Of a stretch of DNA of 64,000 nucleotides, positions 26,253 through 34,177 are shown one piece after another. How positions within the stretch are numbered: the first letter of the stretch is position 1; the number at the start of each line of letters is the position of its first letter. The stretch is from NCBI GenBank assembly GCA_035560815.1, contig DATMYR010000070.1:20655-84654 (forward strand), written 5' to 3'. Made by a program: the position numbers and the translations under genes. This stretch comes from UBA5314 sp035560815 (GTDB taxonomy: Bacteria > Bacillota > Syntrophomonadia > Syntrophomonadales > Syntrophomonadaceae). Under the pieces are notes generated by a model. It had not been told where the DNA came from. It did no database searches and saw nothing but the letters and a program-made list of their open reading frames with translations.

Positions 26253-27037
26253 ATTGGATTCTTTAACAAAATGCTTTGGCAGTGAAAAGGCTGTGGACAA
26301 TTTATCCTTTTCGATTTTCGAAGGAGAGATATTCGGTCTGGTTGGCCCGAACGGGGCTGGAAAGACTACCACCATCAAGATGCTCACCACCCTGCTTCCG
26401 GCCACATCGGGAACTGCCCGGGTCTGTGGTTTTGATATCAGACAACAAGCCAAATACGTTCGTCAATGCATCGGCTATGTCCCCCAGGCCCTTTCGGCCG
26501 ACGGCGATCTAACCGGATACGAGAATCTAAAAATCTTTGCTAAGCTGGGCCGGCATCCCCCCCTCCCAGCGTGGCGAGCAAATTGATAGAATACTGAGAT
26601 TGATGGATCTTAGCGGATCGGCCGATAAACGGGTGCGATACTATTCGGGAGGCATGGTTCGCCGGCTGGAAATCGGGCAGGCAATGTTCGCATATCCCAA
26701 AGTGCTGTTTTTGGATGAGCCTACCGTGGGCCTGGACCCGGTGGCCAGGAAAACAGTTTGGGATCTGGTCATCAATCTGCAGGAAAGCTCTCCCTTTACC
26801 GTTCTGCTGACCACCCACTACATGGAAGAGGCTGAAGAGCTGTGCAGCCGGGTGGCTATTATGAATCATGGCAAATTAGCAGCTCTAGGCAGTCCCCAGC
26901 AGTTGAAAGAAGCCACTGGAAAACAAGGTGCCACACTCGAGGATGCCTTTCGCTTCTTCAGCCAGGAAGACTATGATGAAAGGGGGAGCTATCGTGAGCT
27001 GCGAAGAACCCGGCGCATTGCCAAACGCCTCAGTTAA
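26236..27037 (+). pseudogene. ABC-2 type exporter ATPase, interrupted by a one-base frameshift
   Basis: Frame 1 (26236-26586) encodes the Walker A half (GLVGPNGAGKTTTIKML, Q-loop YVPQ). Frame 2 (from ~26550 to 27037) encodes the signature YYSGGMVRRLEIGQAM, Walker B VLFLDEPTVGLDP and the H-loop TTHYMEEAEEL. The two halves join at LKIFAKL / AGIPPSQRGEQ, where a GGG run or a seven-C run (about 26558-26570) shifts the frame. The restored protein (~266 residues) would be a complete DrrA-type ATPase. This is either a sequencing error or a recent inactivation. The start is uncertain (ATG 26236 or 26245; weak ribosome site). It overlaps the permease start. Confidence 0.85.
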
Positions 27038-27833
27038 AACGCCTTCGTTGGCAGCCGCCCTTCTTCATTGGTTAAAGGTATGGTCACGGGGTGTTACTGC
27101 CATCGTGGAGATGGAAGTGCGCAAGATCATGCATGACCCCACCGAAATCCTTACCAGAGGTCTTCAGCCCATCTTCTGGCTGCTTATTTTCGGTCAGGCT
27201 TTTGGCAGAGTAAGAGCCTTCCCTACCGGGGATATACCCTATCAAGTTTTTATCACCCCAGGCATTCTAGCTCAATCAATGATGTTTATTTCCATTTTTT
27301 TCGGCATCTCTATAATCTGGGAGAGAGATCTGGGCTTGCTGCAAAAGCTCTTGGTATTACCGTTACCACGAAGTGTCTTTGTAGTGGGCAAATCTCTGAG
27401 CGCCGGTTTTCGCTCTCTTACCCAGGTTGCCATGGTCATGCTCCTGGCGATTGTTATCGGCATTCCATTGCGACTGGGGTTTCTGTCTCTGATTGGTGTC
27501 GTTCTAAGCATTGTGGCCGGCGCTATGTTTTTCTCAAGTTTTTCTATGGTTATGGCTTGCCTGCTTAAAACCCGAGAGCGCTTTATGGGTTTCGGTCAGC
27601 TCTTCACGATGCCTTTCTTTTTCACTTCCAACGCGCTCTATCCCATTAGCATCATGCCCGCTTGGCTGCAATCCCTGGCCCGCATCAACCCACTCACCTA
27701 TGTGGTAGATCTCTTGCGGGGATTGCTGGTGGGAACTCAGGTCGATTTGATCCATGCTTCCATCATTTTAATCGTTGATGTGGTAATCATCACAATCGTC
27801 GCATCTTTTCTTTACCCACGAGCTATCCAATAA
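26994..27833 (+). CDS. ABC-2 type transporter permease (DrrB-like)
   Basis: 279 residues with six hydrophobic segments from ~45 to the end. The domain begins near MEVRKIMHDPTEILTRGLQP and contains the EXAxAx-like cytoplasmic region WERDLGLLQKLLVLPLPR and the C-terminal INPLTYVVDLLRGLLVG. This pairs with DrrA-type ATPases for export of drugs or lipids. The GTG at 26994 follows GGGGGAG by 5 bases and lies inside the ATPase gene (44-base overlap), so it depends on translation there. If the ATPase is truly frameshifted the exporter is probably dead. The frame is open upstream to 26928. Confidence 0.88.
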   Translation: MSCEEPGALPNASVKTPSLAAALLHWLKVWSRGVTAIVEMEVRKIMHDPTEILTRGLQPIFWLLIFGQAFGRVRAFPTGDIPYQVFITPGILAQSMMFISIFFGISIIWERDLGLLQKLLVLPLPRSVFVVGKSLSAGFRSLTQVAMVMLLAIVIGIPLRLGFLSLIGVVLSIVAGAMFFSSFSMVMACLLKTRERFMGFGQLFTMPFFFTSNALYPISIMPAWLQSLARINPLTYVVDLLRGLLVGTQVDLIHASIILIVDVVIITIVASFLYPRAIQ

Positions 27834-27929
27834 TTCGGTTGTTTCATCAAGACGCAAAACAGATACTCGCCTGATGATCTTCAATAGACAGGGGCCAATC
27901 CTTGACGATTTCCCACATAGTGATACGAT

Positions 27930-30305
27930 TTAGGCCAGGTGTTTAACCCTTAGAAGCCTCATGCCATTCAATGTCACCAGAAGAGAACATCCCATATCCC
28001 CTGCTACTGCCAGCCATAAAGTCAACCAACCGGGGATGACCAGAAGAAGTATCAAGCCTTTGATTAAAAGTGCGATCGATATATTCTGCCTGATAATCTG
28101 CAGGGTTTTGCGGCTCAATTGAACCGCATAGGCCAACTTGGTCAGATCATCGGCCATTAAAGCGATATCGGCTGTCTCCAGAGCAGCGTCGGTTCCGGCC
28201 ACCCCCATGGCTATCCCCACAGTAGAAATGGCCATGGCTGGTGCGTCATTGACTCCATCCCCCACCATGGCCACCTTCTTATATTGGGCCAGCATTTCGT
28301 TCATGACTGCAACTTTGTCTTCCGGCATTAGATCCGCTTTGAATTCATCAATTCCAGCCCGAGCAGCGATAGCCCGAGCGGTAGATTGATTGTCACCTGT
28401 CAACATAATGGTTTTCTCAATACCAAGTCGTTTTAAGCTTTCCACCGCCGCTCTGCTGTTGTCGCGGAGATTATCAGCAACAGCAATAATTCCTATCATA
28501 TTTTCCCGATCGCCGAGAATCATAACGGTCTTACCGCTGTTCTGAAGGTCGGGAACTTTTTGATGAATCGCCCCCATATCCATACCCTGATCCGAAAATA
28601 ATTGAGATTTGCCAATCTGATAAAACCGTTCCTCGATAAAGCCTCCAGCACCAAGACCAGGGACTGCTGCAAAGGAGGTTACCGTAGACGCCTCAATTCC
28701 CTTATCCCGGGCATAATCAATGATAGCTGCTGCCAGGGGATGTTCGGAGCGGGACTCAATGGCTGCGGCTAGAGCCATAATTGTCTCGACTGGGTATCCA
28801 TTGAGGGATAGAATATCGGTAACTTCAGGTTTGCCAACGGTTAGGGTTCCGGTTTTATCAAATGCTATCAGCGAAAGAGCTCCCATTTCCTCCAGAAATC
28901 TACCGCCTTTAATAAGAACCCCACTGCGTGCTGCACTACCAATTGCCGATACGATAGCCACTGGTGTTGAAATAATAAGAGCACACGGACAGGCTACCAA
29001 CAGCATAGCCATGGCTTCATAGAACCATTTTTGAAACGATTGTCCCAAGAGCAGCGGCGGTAAGAGTGCCACCAGGAATGCAGCGGCAATGACCACAGGG
29101 GTGTAGTAGCGGGCAAAACGGTCCACAAATTGCTGCGAGGGAGCGCGCTGACCCTGGGCTTCTTCTACCATGTTTATTATTCGGGCCATGGTGTTGTCTT
29201 GAGACAAATGCGTTGTTTCAATTTCCAGGGCTCCGTTCTGATTAATCGTACCAGCGTACACTTTATCACCTCGGGTTTTGGCCACTGGTAGGGATTCTCC
29301 GGTTATGGGCGCCTGGTTAACAGAAGAAACACCTTCTACAACTCTTCCATCCATAGCAATTTTTTCGCCGGGGCGAACCATCAGAATGTCGCCAATCTGG
29401 ATCTCTTCAACCGGAAGAGTTATATCGCTGCCGTTTCTCCGAACCAGGGCTTGAGCGGGAGTAAGCTCCATCAAGGCTCGAATAGAATTTCTGGTTTTAT
29501 CCAGGGTATATACCTGTAAGGCATTCCCCAGGGAAAAGAGAAACACCACGGTTACTGCTTCTTCAAACTGGCCGATGGCGGCCGCTCCGATGACAGCGAT
29601 GATCATTAAAATATTCATATCCAACTCATGGGCATGAATCAGTACCGAGATCCCCTTCCTGGCCTGCACAAATCCACCCAGGACAATGCCCAGCAAAAAT
29701 ATGACAGTAGGAAGCAGTGCAGGTTGGCTCATCCTTTCGGCTGCCAATCCTAAAGCAAGCATAGCCAGGGAAATGAGGGTTGGCAGCGCATGCTGGTTTG
29801 AATTCCAGATAGAGCTCTCATCAACCCTTTTTCGATACCCGGCATCCACCTCCCCTGTGTAGCCCATTTTCCTTATAGCTGTCAGGATTTCGGCGATAGC
29901 GGCCTGGTGTTTTATCTCCATTTTGGCTGCTCCGAAATTCACCCGGGCTTGTTCAACCCCGGGCAGTCTTTTGACATGCTGCTCTAACCTGGACGCACAA
30001 TCAGCACAGTCCATTCCTGTGATACGCAAAGTGGTATTTAGGCAGCTTTCATGCACAGCTGCTGAATCCTCTTCTGCTGTATACCCCATATTTTTTATAG
30101 CTTTGATGAGATGATCAACAGTAATTTGGGCAGGATCGTATTTGACTGTTGCCTTTCCGAGTAGATAATTCGTTTGGGCAGCTGCGACTCCGGGCATCTG
30201 CTCGAGTGCTCTGCCCATTTGGGCTGCACAATCCATACAATCAAATCCCTTGATTCGAAACGTGATGGAATCAGATAAATCCGCGATTCTTATCATTTTA
30301 CTCAT
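27930..30305 (-). CDS. Heavy-metal P1B-type ATPase with two HMA domains (Zn/Cd/Pb class)
   Basis: 791 residues. Two N-terminal metal-binding domains carry GFDCMDC (Cys23, Cys26) and GMDCADC (Cys100, Cys103). The core has the membrane CPC motif (VACPCALIIS), phosphorylation site DKTGTLTVGKPEV, GES actuator loop (ITGESLPV), the HP motif (SEHPLAAAI) and MVGDGVNDAPA. CPC together with this loop favours Zn2+/Cd2+/Pb2+ export over Cu+. The ATG at 30305 follows GTGGAGG by 8 bases. It lies 38 bp after the ArsR-family gene, with the operator upstream of both, so metal-induced expression is likely. Confidence 0.93.
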   Translation of the reverse strand: MSKMIRIADLSDSITFRIKGFDCMDCAAQMGRALEQMPGVAAAQTNYLLGKATVKYDPAQITVDHLIKAIKNMGYTAEEDSAAVHESCLNTTLRITGMDCADCASRLEQHVKRLPGVEQARVNFGAAKMEIKHQAAIAEILTAIRKMGYTGEVDAGYRKRVDESSIWNSNQHALPTLISLAMLALGLAAERMSQPALLPTVIFLLGIVLGGFVQARKGISVLIHAHELDMNILMIIAVIGAAAIGQFEEAVTVVFLFSLGNALQVYTLDKTRNSIRALMELTPAQALVRRNGSDITLPVEEIQIGDILMVRPGEKIAMDGRVVEGVSSVNQAPITGESLPVAKTRGDKVYAGTINQNGALEIETTHLSQDNTMARIINMVEEAQGQRAPSQQFVDRFARYYTPVVIAAAFLVALLPPLLLGQSFQKWFYEAMAMLLVACPCALIISTPVAIVSAIGSAARSGVLIKGGRFLEEMGALSLIAFDKTGTLTVGKPEVTDILSLNGYPVETIMALAAAIESRSEHPLAAAIIDYARDKGIEASTVTSFAAVPGLGAGGFIEERFYQIGKSQLFSDQGMDMGAIHQKVPDLQNSGKTVMILGDRENMIGIIAVADNLRDNSRAAVESLKRLGIEKTIMLTGDNQSTARAIAARAGIDEFKADLMPEDKVAVMNEMLAQYKKVAMVGDGVNDAPAMAISTVGIAMGVAGTDAALETADIALMADDLTKLAYAVQLSRKTLQIIRQNISIALLIKGLILLLVIPGWLTLWLAVAGDMGCSLLVTLNGMRLLRVKHLA

Positions 30306-30343
30306 TCTAGGTGCCTCCACTATCCAAGAAATAGATTAACCTG

Positions 30344-30742
30344 CTAGATGAGGCCCATCATCTGTGCAGCCCATTCCTCACTATGTCCAACATGCTCCAA
30401 TCCCTGCTTAAACAATGAGCTTACATGGTCATCCGCCAGAGAATAATATAAAACCTTCCCGTCCCGCCGGAACTTTACCAATTTCTGGCTTCTCAGGATT
30501 CTTAGCTGATGGGAAACGGCGGAATCGGAAGCCCTTATAACAGCTGCCAAATCGCACACGCACAATTCTCGATTCATGAGGGCAAAAAGCATCTTCACCC
30601 GGGTCGGATCACCCAGAGTTTTGAAAATCTCAGCCAGCAAGCCCGCTTCATTCTCACCCAGCATTTTCTGGCGTACTTCGGCAACCGCTTCCTCATGAAT
30701 GCAGTTCACTTCACAATGATCTAAATCCTGATGATCGACCAT
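30344..30742 (-). CDS. ArsR/SmtB family metal-responsive repressor
   Basis: 132 residues. The winged HTH has LAEIFKTLGDPTRVKMLFAL, the alpha-3 metal motif ELCVCDLA (as in CadC/ArsR), recognition segment SDSAVSHQLRILR and wing RRDGKVLYYSL. The N-terminus carries further Cys and His residues (DHCEVNCIHEE) like CadC, consistent with a Cd/Pb/Zn thiolate site. The ATG at 30742 follows GGAGGAGG by 7-8 bases. It should bind the dyad at 30769-30796 and release it on metal binding, switching on the ATPase. Confidence 0.92.
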   Translation of the reverse strand: MVDHQDLDHCEVNCIHEEAVAEVRQKMLGENEAGLLAEIFKTLGDPTRVKMLFALMNRELCVCDLAAVIRASDSAVSHQLRILRSQKLVKFRRDGKVLYYSLADDHVSSLFKQGLEHVGHSEEWAAQMMGLI

Positions 30743-30768
30743 GTTACGCCCTCCTCCATTCATCATAT

Positions 30769-30796
30769 ATACATATGTTCATTTATTCATATGTAT
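30769..30796 (-). promoter_or_regulatory. ArsR/SmtB-type operator
   Basis: ATACATATG (30769-30777) and CATATGTAT (30788-30796) are perfect 9-bp complements with a 10-bp centre. The inner sequence ATGAATAAATGAACAT resembles SmtB/CzrA sites. It sits directly upstream of the repressor gene. Confidence 0.7.
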
Positions 30797-30944
30797 AGTA
30801 TAGAAGATACTTTATAAAAAGTCAAAGCATTACTCCTACAGCATGCCGATACGCCAAAATATACTTGATGATAGATCTCGGATAACGCAAAAAGGCAGGG
30901 GGTATGCTCCCCTGCCCACAGGTCATTCGCAGAAATAAATCATA

Positions 30945-31058
30945 GCTCTTTGCCATCCGTGGCACCGCGGCACTAGTCCATCCGTGGACGTCGGTCGCTC
31001 CTTGCCATCCGTGGCACCGCGACACTAGTCCATCCGTGGACGTCGCTCATCGATATTT
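30945..31058. repeat. Tandem 52-bp repeat, locus 2 (two copies)
   Basis: Two units with a 52-bp period match locus 1 (21057-21169) almost base for base: TTGCCATCCGTGGCACCGCG, then CACTAGTCCATCCGTGGACG. The flanks also match (CGCTCATCGATATTT here, CGCTCAGCGATATTT there). A further 15-nt identity, GGACGTGACCTTACT, follows at 31136-31150 (locus 1: 21196-21210). As at locus 1, the next gene is a Rossmann-chemoreceptor ending toward the repeat. Confidence 0.9.
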
Positions 31059-31086
31059 ATAAAAGCCCGGATAATTGAAGCACATT

Positions 31087-31121
31087 GGGGACATTCCTTA
31101 CCCGAAAGTAAGATGTGCCCC
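31087..31121. terminator. GGGGAC-type imperfect hairpin, locus 2
   Basis: GGGGACAT (31087-31094) pairs with ATGTGCCCC (31113-31121) with one bulge; the inner CTTAC / GTAAG also pairs. It lies 3' of the minus-strand chemoreceptor. It is a possible terminator or a relative of the hairpins at 21192 and 40444. Confidence 0.4.
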
Positions 31122-31183
31122 CTCTCCCTACACGAGGACGTGACCTTACTACAAAAGCAGATGGTCCGGACCCACAACAATTA

Positions 31184-32008
31184 TCAGGAATTTTGGGCCA
31201 TCTTCTCTAATTCATTGGCCATAGCTGCAATTTCCTGGATACTGGCACTCATTTCCTGGGTAGCGGCCGCCTGTTCCTCGGTTGAGCGCAGCGTTATTTC
31301 GCTGCTCTTAATGGTCTCATCCACCTTGCTTTTGATCTCATTGATAAGACCCCGGATTTTAACAACGGTATCTTTTGATTCATCAGACAGCTTTCTGATT
31401 TCCTCGGCTACCACTCCGAAACCGCGGCCTGCCTCTCCAGCCCGGGCGGCTTCAATAGCCGCATTCAATCCCAACATCTTGGTCTCGTCAGCAATTTGCT
31501 TGATAAAGCCCAGGACATTGTTGATTTCATCAGAAAGTCTGACAATGTCCCGTATTTCGCTGTTGAGCTGCTGCTCATTACAGGATATTTCAGAAGCGGA
31601 TGCAGTAATCTCCTCAACAACAGAGTTAATCTCCTGCAACCCGCGATTAAGCGTTGTTGAATTTTCTCGAAGATTTCCTATCATTTCTTCCCGGGACTCA
31701 ACCAAATCCATCATTAATGCCGCTCCATGCGAGTCAACCACTGCTACTTCTTTTCTCTTTTTGGCCTCAATAATTTCCTGAACTTTAGCACTTCCCGTTG
31801 CCTCGAGAATCAATTCTAAATCTGCTAAGGTAAAGATGTTATTTATGTCGGTGTAGGTTGGCACACCTTTTTGTCTGGCTAACTTCATTCCTGCAGCCTC
31901 AGGATTCACATCGCACATACCAATAATTCGGATGGAAGGTATCCCCTGCAGGGCACTGAGAATGGATGTTCCACCTTGACCGCCACCGATGATTACAATG
32001 TTGGCCAC
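31184..32008 (-). CDS. Soluble chemoreceptor: N-terminal Rossmann domain fused directly to MCP signalling domain
   Basis: 274 residues, a paralogue of 21323-22804 without the PAS/cache-like middle. The Rossmann part has NIVIIGGGQGGTSILSALQG, then IIGMCDVNPEAAGMKLARQK, then LILEATGS. The signalling part (~125-274) has the tip AIEAARAGEAGRGFGVVAEE. There is no transmembrane segment. The GTG at 32008 aligns with the start of the paralogue (MANIVIIGGG against MTNIAIIGGG) and has GAGGAG 10 bases upstream; the ATG at 32026 has no ribosome site. It has a repeat array downstream and a 267-bp gap upstream in which no gene is seen. Confidence 0.88.
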   Translation of the reverse strand: MANIVIIGGGQGGTSILSALQGIPSIRIIGMCDVNPEAAGMKLARQKGVPTYTDINNIFTLADLELILEATGSAKVQEIIEAKKRKEVAVVDSHGAALMMDLVESREEMIGNLRENSTTLNRGLQEINSVVEEITASASEISCNEQQLNSEIRDIVRLSDEINNVLGFIKQIADETKMLGLNAAIEAARAGEAGRGFGVVAEEIRKLSDESKDTVVKIRGLINEIKSKVDETIKSSEITLRSTEEQAAATQEMSASIQEIAAMANELEKMAQNS

Positions 32009-32275
32009 CTTGTCGTCACTCCTCATACTAGATAATCCGGCCGTCCTTCATTCTCCTAAAACCAGGCTGTGGTTTTGTGATTTTAACCGCATCACCACAT
32101 ATTACCGGGATTCGTTTGCCGCCGATTCCCCCTTTTGAACCCGTGCCTCTATTTGAATCACCGTTATGATTTTATGCCATAATTCGCCAAATATCATGCT
32201 AATTCCTTTTTCTATTATTATTACGGAAGAATATTCTTAAAAAAATAAATAGCGTGCGTTTTGTGTCAGTGCACA

Positions 32276-32542
32276 TCATGCATCGCCATTTTCTAAGTTC
32301 CATTCACCAGCTAATTTTTCTTTGCCTGGGCGGTCCATTTTCTTGACCTGCCACTCCAGGGATAGGGCCTCTGAACGGCTGCTTACCGCACGGCTGGCGA
32401 TAAGCTGCACCGGACAGCGCCCCCTGGTATATTTGCATCCTACTCCATTTTGGTGTTCTGCAACTCTTCGTTTCAGTTCATTGGTGATACCAGTGTAAAT
32501 TGATCCATCTCTACACTGCAGCATATAAACGAACCATGTCAC
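32276..32542 (-). CDS. GIY-YIG domain protein (UvrC N-terminal-like, YhbQ/YazA type)
   Basis: 88 residues. The single GIY-YIG nuclease fold has WFVYMLQCRDGSIYTGIT, the catalytic Arg in NELKRRVAEHQNG and the family motif YTRGRCPVQLIASR. Stand-alone members are small putative endonucleases of unknown target. The GTG at 32542 is preferred because the fold begins right there; an in-frame ATG at 32575 would overlap the rmuC end by 23 bases. It follows rmuC by 10 bases and is probably co-transcribed. Confidence 0.85.
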   Translation of the reverse strand: MTWFVYMLQCRDGSIYTGITNELKRRVAEHQNGVGCKYTRGRCPVQLIASRAVSSRSEALSLEWQVKKMDRPGKEKLAGEWNLENGDA

Positions 32543-32552
32543 CGGGCCTTCT

Positions 32553-34100
32553 TCAAACGGATTCGCTTTCTTCATCGGCTTCAGCAGCGATCTCCTCCCC
32601 GATGTCTTCCCCCAACATGATTGCAGCCTGGTTTTCAGGTAGTGCTTCTACACTTCGCAATTTTCTTTCCATCGCACGCGAACGACGCGCAGCGTCCTCG
32701 ATCGTATTACTGGCTTCTTGCAGTTTCTTCTGGGTCTTTTCCAGGACCGCTCCAAACTTTCCGAATTCGGCCTTCACCGCTCCCAGAACCACCCATACTT
32801 CACTGGATCGTTTCTGAATAGCCAGCGTTCTGAAACCCACCGAAAGACTGTTAATAAGCGCCGCCAGCGTAGTAGGTCCGGTGACGCTCACTCGATAATC
32901 CCGACGCAGGCTCTCAAAGAGGCCTGGACGTCGTAAAACTTCAGCATACAGGCCTTCGGTGGGCAGGAACATAATGGCAAAATCCGTCGTTGCCGGAGGT
33001 TCAATATATTTGCTGGCTATTTCTTTGGCCTGGTTCCTGATCCGAATGTCTAATTGTTTTCCGGCCTGCTCTACCGCCAGTGTATCCCCCTGTTCATAAG
33101 CGTCCAATATGCGATGATAGTCTTCCATAGGGAACTTGGCATCGATGGGCAGCCACAACACATCATGCTCCTGGTCCGATCCGGGCAGCTTTATGGCGTA
33201 CTCAACCCGCTCCGAGCCCTTCTTGACCGCCACATTGGCGCTGTACTGGTCGGGAGTAAGGATGTCTTCCAGGATGTTTCCCAATTGGACTTCTCCCCAA
33301 CTGCCTCGCGTTTTAACATTGGTCAATACTTTTTTCAAATCTCCCACCCCGGCGGCCAGGGTCTGCATTTCCCCCAATCCCTTGTGCACCAGTTCCAAAC
33401 GCTCACTAACCAGTTTAAAGGATTCGCCCAGTCTTCGCTCCAGGGTCGCATGCAGTTTTTCATCAACTACCATTCTCATCTGTTCCAGCTTCTGGGCATT
33501 GTCATTTTGCAGATCCTTGATCCTTTGTTCCACCGTACTCCGCATCTGTTCAAGTTTCTGTTCATTAGACTGCGTCAACCCAGTTATCTGTTTCGCGAAA
33601 TTATCCAGCTGGTTCACTTGAAAGGCAGCCATCTCGCTCATCCTTCGAGAAAGGCTTTCACTGAGTTCCCTGAACTGCTTGGTGGTTTCCTCGGTTAGAG
33701 CCAGTAAGCGGGTTTCGGTAGTATTGCGCATGGTCTCCAGCCTTTTTTCATTACTCCCAGTAAGATTGGTTAGGTGCTGGGCAAAGGTATCCAACTGGTT
33801 CTTCTGCAGATGAGCAATCTCCCCCATGCGCGATAGGATAGCCTGTTCAAATGAACTAATCGTCAGAATCACTTCCTCACGCGCCTGTTTGTTGGAAGCA
33901 GAGGTTTCCTCCCGGTTGCGTGACATCTCTTCTCTAGCCGTTTGCTCAATGCGCCCCTGTCCTTTTTCCACCTGAGACAGGGAATGGTTTATCTGAACTA
34001 TGCTATCCTTAATCTGATTGATCTGTGACTTATTCTGCCAGACCATGATTAGAACAAATAGAACAATGCATAATGTGGTTCCAACCAAAATCTGTATCAC
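32553..34100 (-). CDS. rmuC: RmuC family DNA recombination protein
   Basis: 515 residues. An N-terminal membrane anchor (ILVGTTLCIVLFVLIMVW) is followed by a long coiled coil (~25-250, repeated heptads such as QLDTFAQHLTNLTGSNEKRL). The RmuC nuclease-like core follows (TRGSWGEVQLGNILEDIL, LPIDAKFPMEDYHR, FAIMFLPTEGLYAEVL, TGPTTLAALINSL). RmuC limits inversions at short repeats in E. coli. The GTG at 34100 follows GGAGG by 7 bases. Confidence 0.93.
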   Translation of the reverse strand: MIQILVGTTLCIVLFVLIMVWQNKSQINQIKDSIVQINHSLSQVEKGQGRIEQTAREEMSRNREETSASNKQAREEVILTISSFEQAILSRMGEIAHLQKNQLDTFAQHLTNLTGSNEKRLETMRNTTETRLLALTEETTKQFRELSESLSRRMSEMAAFQVNQLDNFAKQITGLTQSNEQKLEQMRSTVEQRIKDLQNDNAQKLEQMRMVVDEKLHATLERRLGESFKLVSERLELVHKGLGEMQTLAAGVGDLKKVLTNVKTRGSWGEVQLGNILEDILTPDQYSANVAVKKGSERVEYAIKLPGSDQEHDVLWLPIDAKFPMEDYHRILDAYEQGDTLAVEQAGKQLDIRIRNQAKEIASKYIEPPATTDFAIMFLPTEGLYAEVLRRPGLFESLRRDYRVSVTGPTTLAALINSLSVGFRTLAIQKRSSEVWVVLGAVKAEFGKFGAVLEKTQKKLQEASNTIEDAARRSRAMERKLRSVEALPENQAAIMLGEDIGEEIAAEADEESESV

Positions 34101-34177
34101 CAATCTGCCTCCTTATTACTCAGCCCGTCTTGTCGAACACGATCAACGCTAAACATGGTGTGTATCGCTCTCCGAAC

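Noticed and set aside
31113..31781. Plus-strand ORF of 222 residues
   Set aside because: It is the antisense shadow of the Rossmann-chemoreceptor; Ala/Ser/Ile-rich low-complexity translation and no ribosome site.
32058..32076. AAAACCA-N5-TGGTTTT stem upstream of the short Rossmann-chemoreceptor
   Set aside because: Weak AT-rich stem without a proper T-run; too little to call a terminator.
33054..33698. Plus-strand ORF of 214 residues
   Set aside because: Antisense to the rmuC coiled-coil and core; no known motif.
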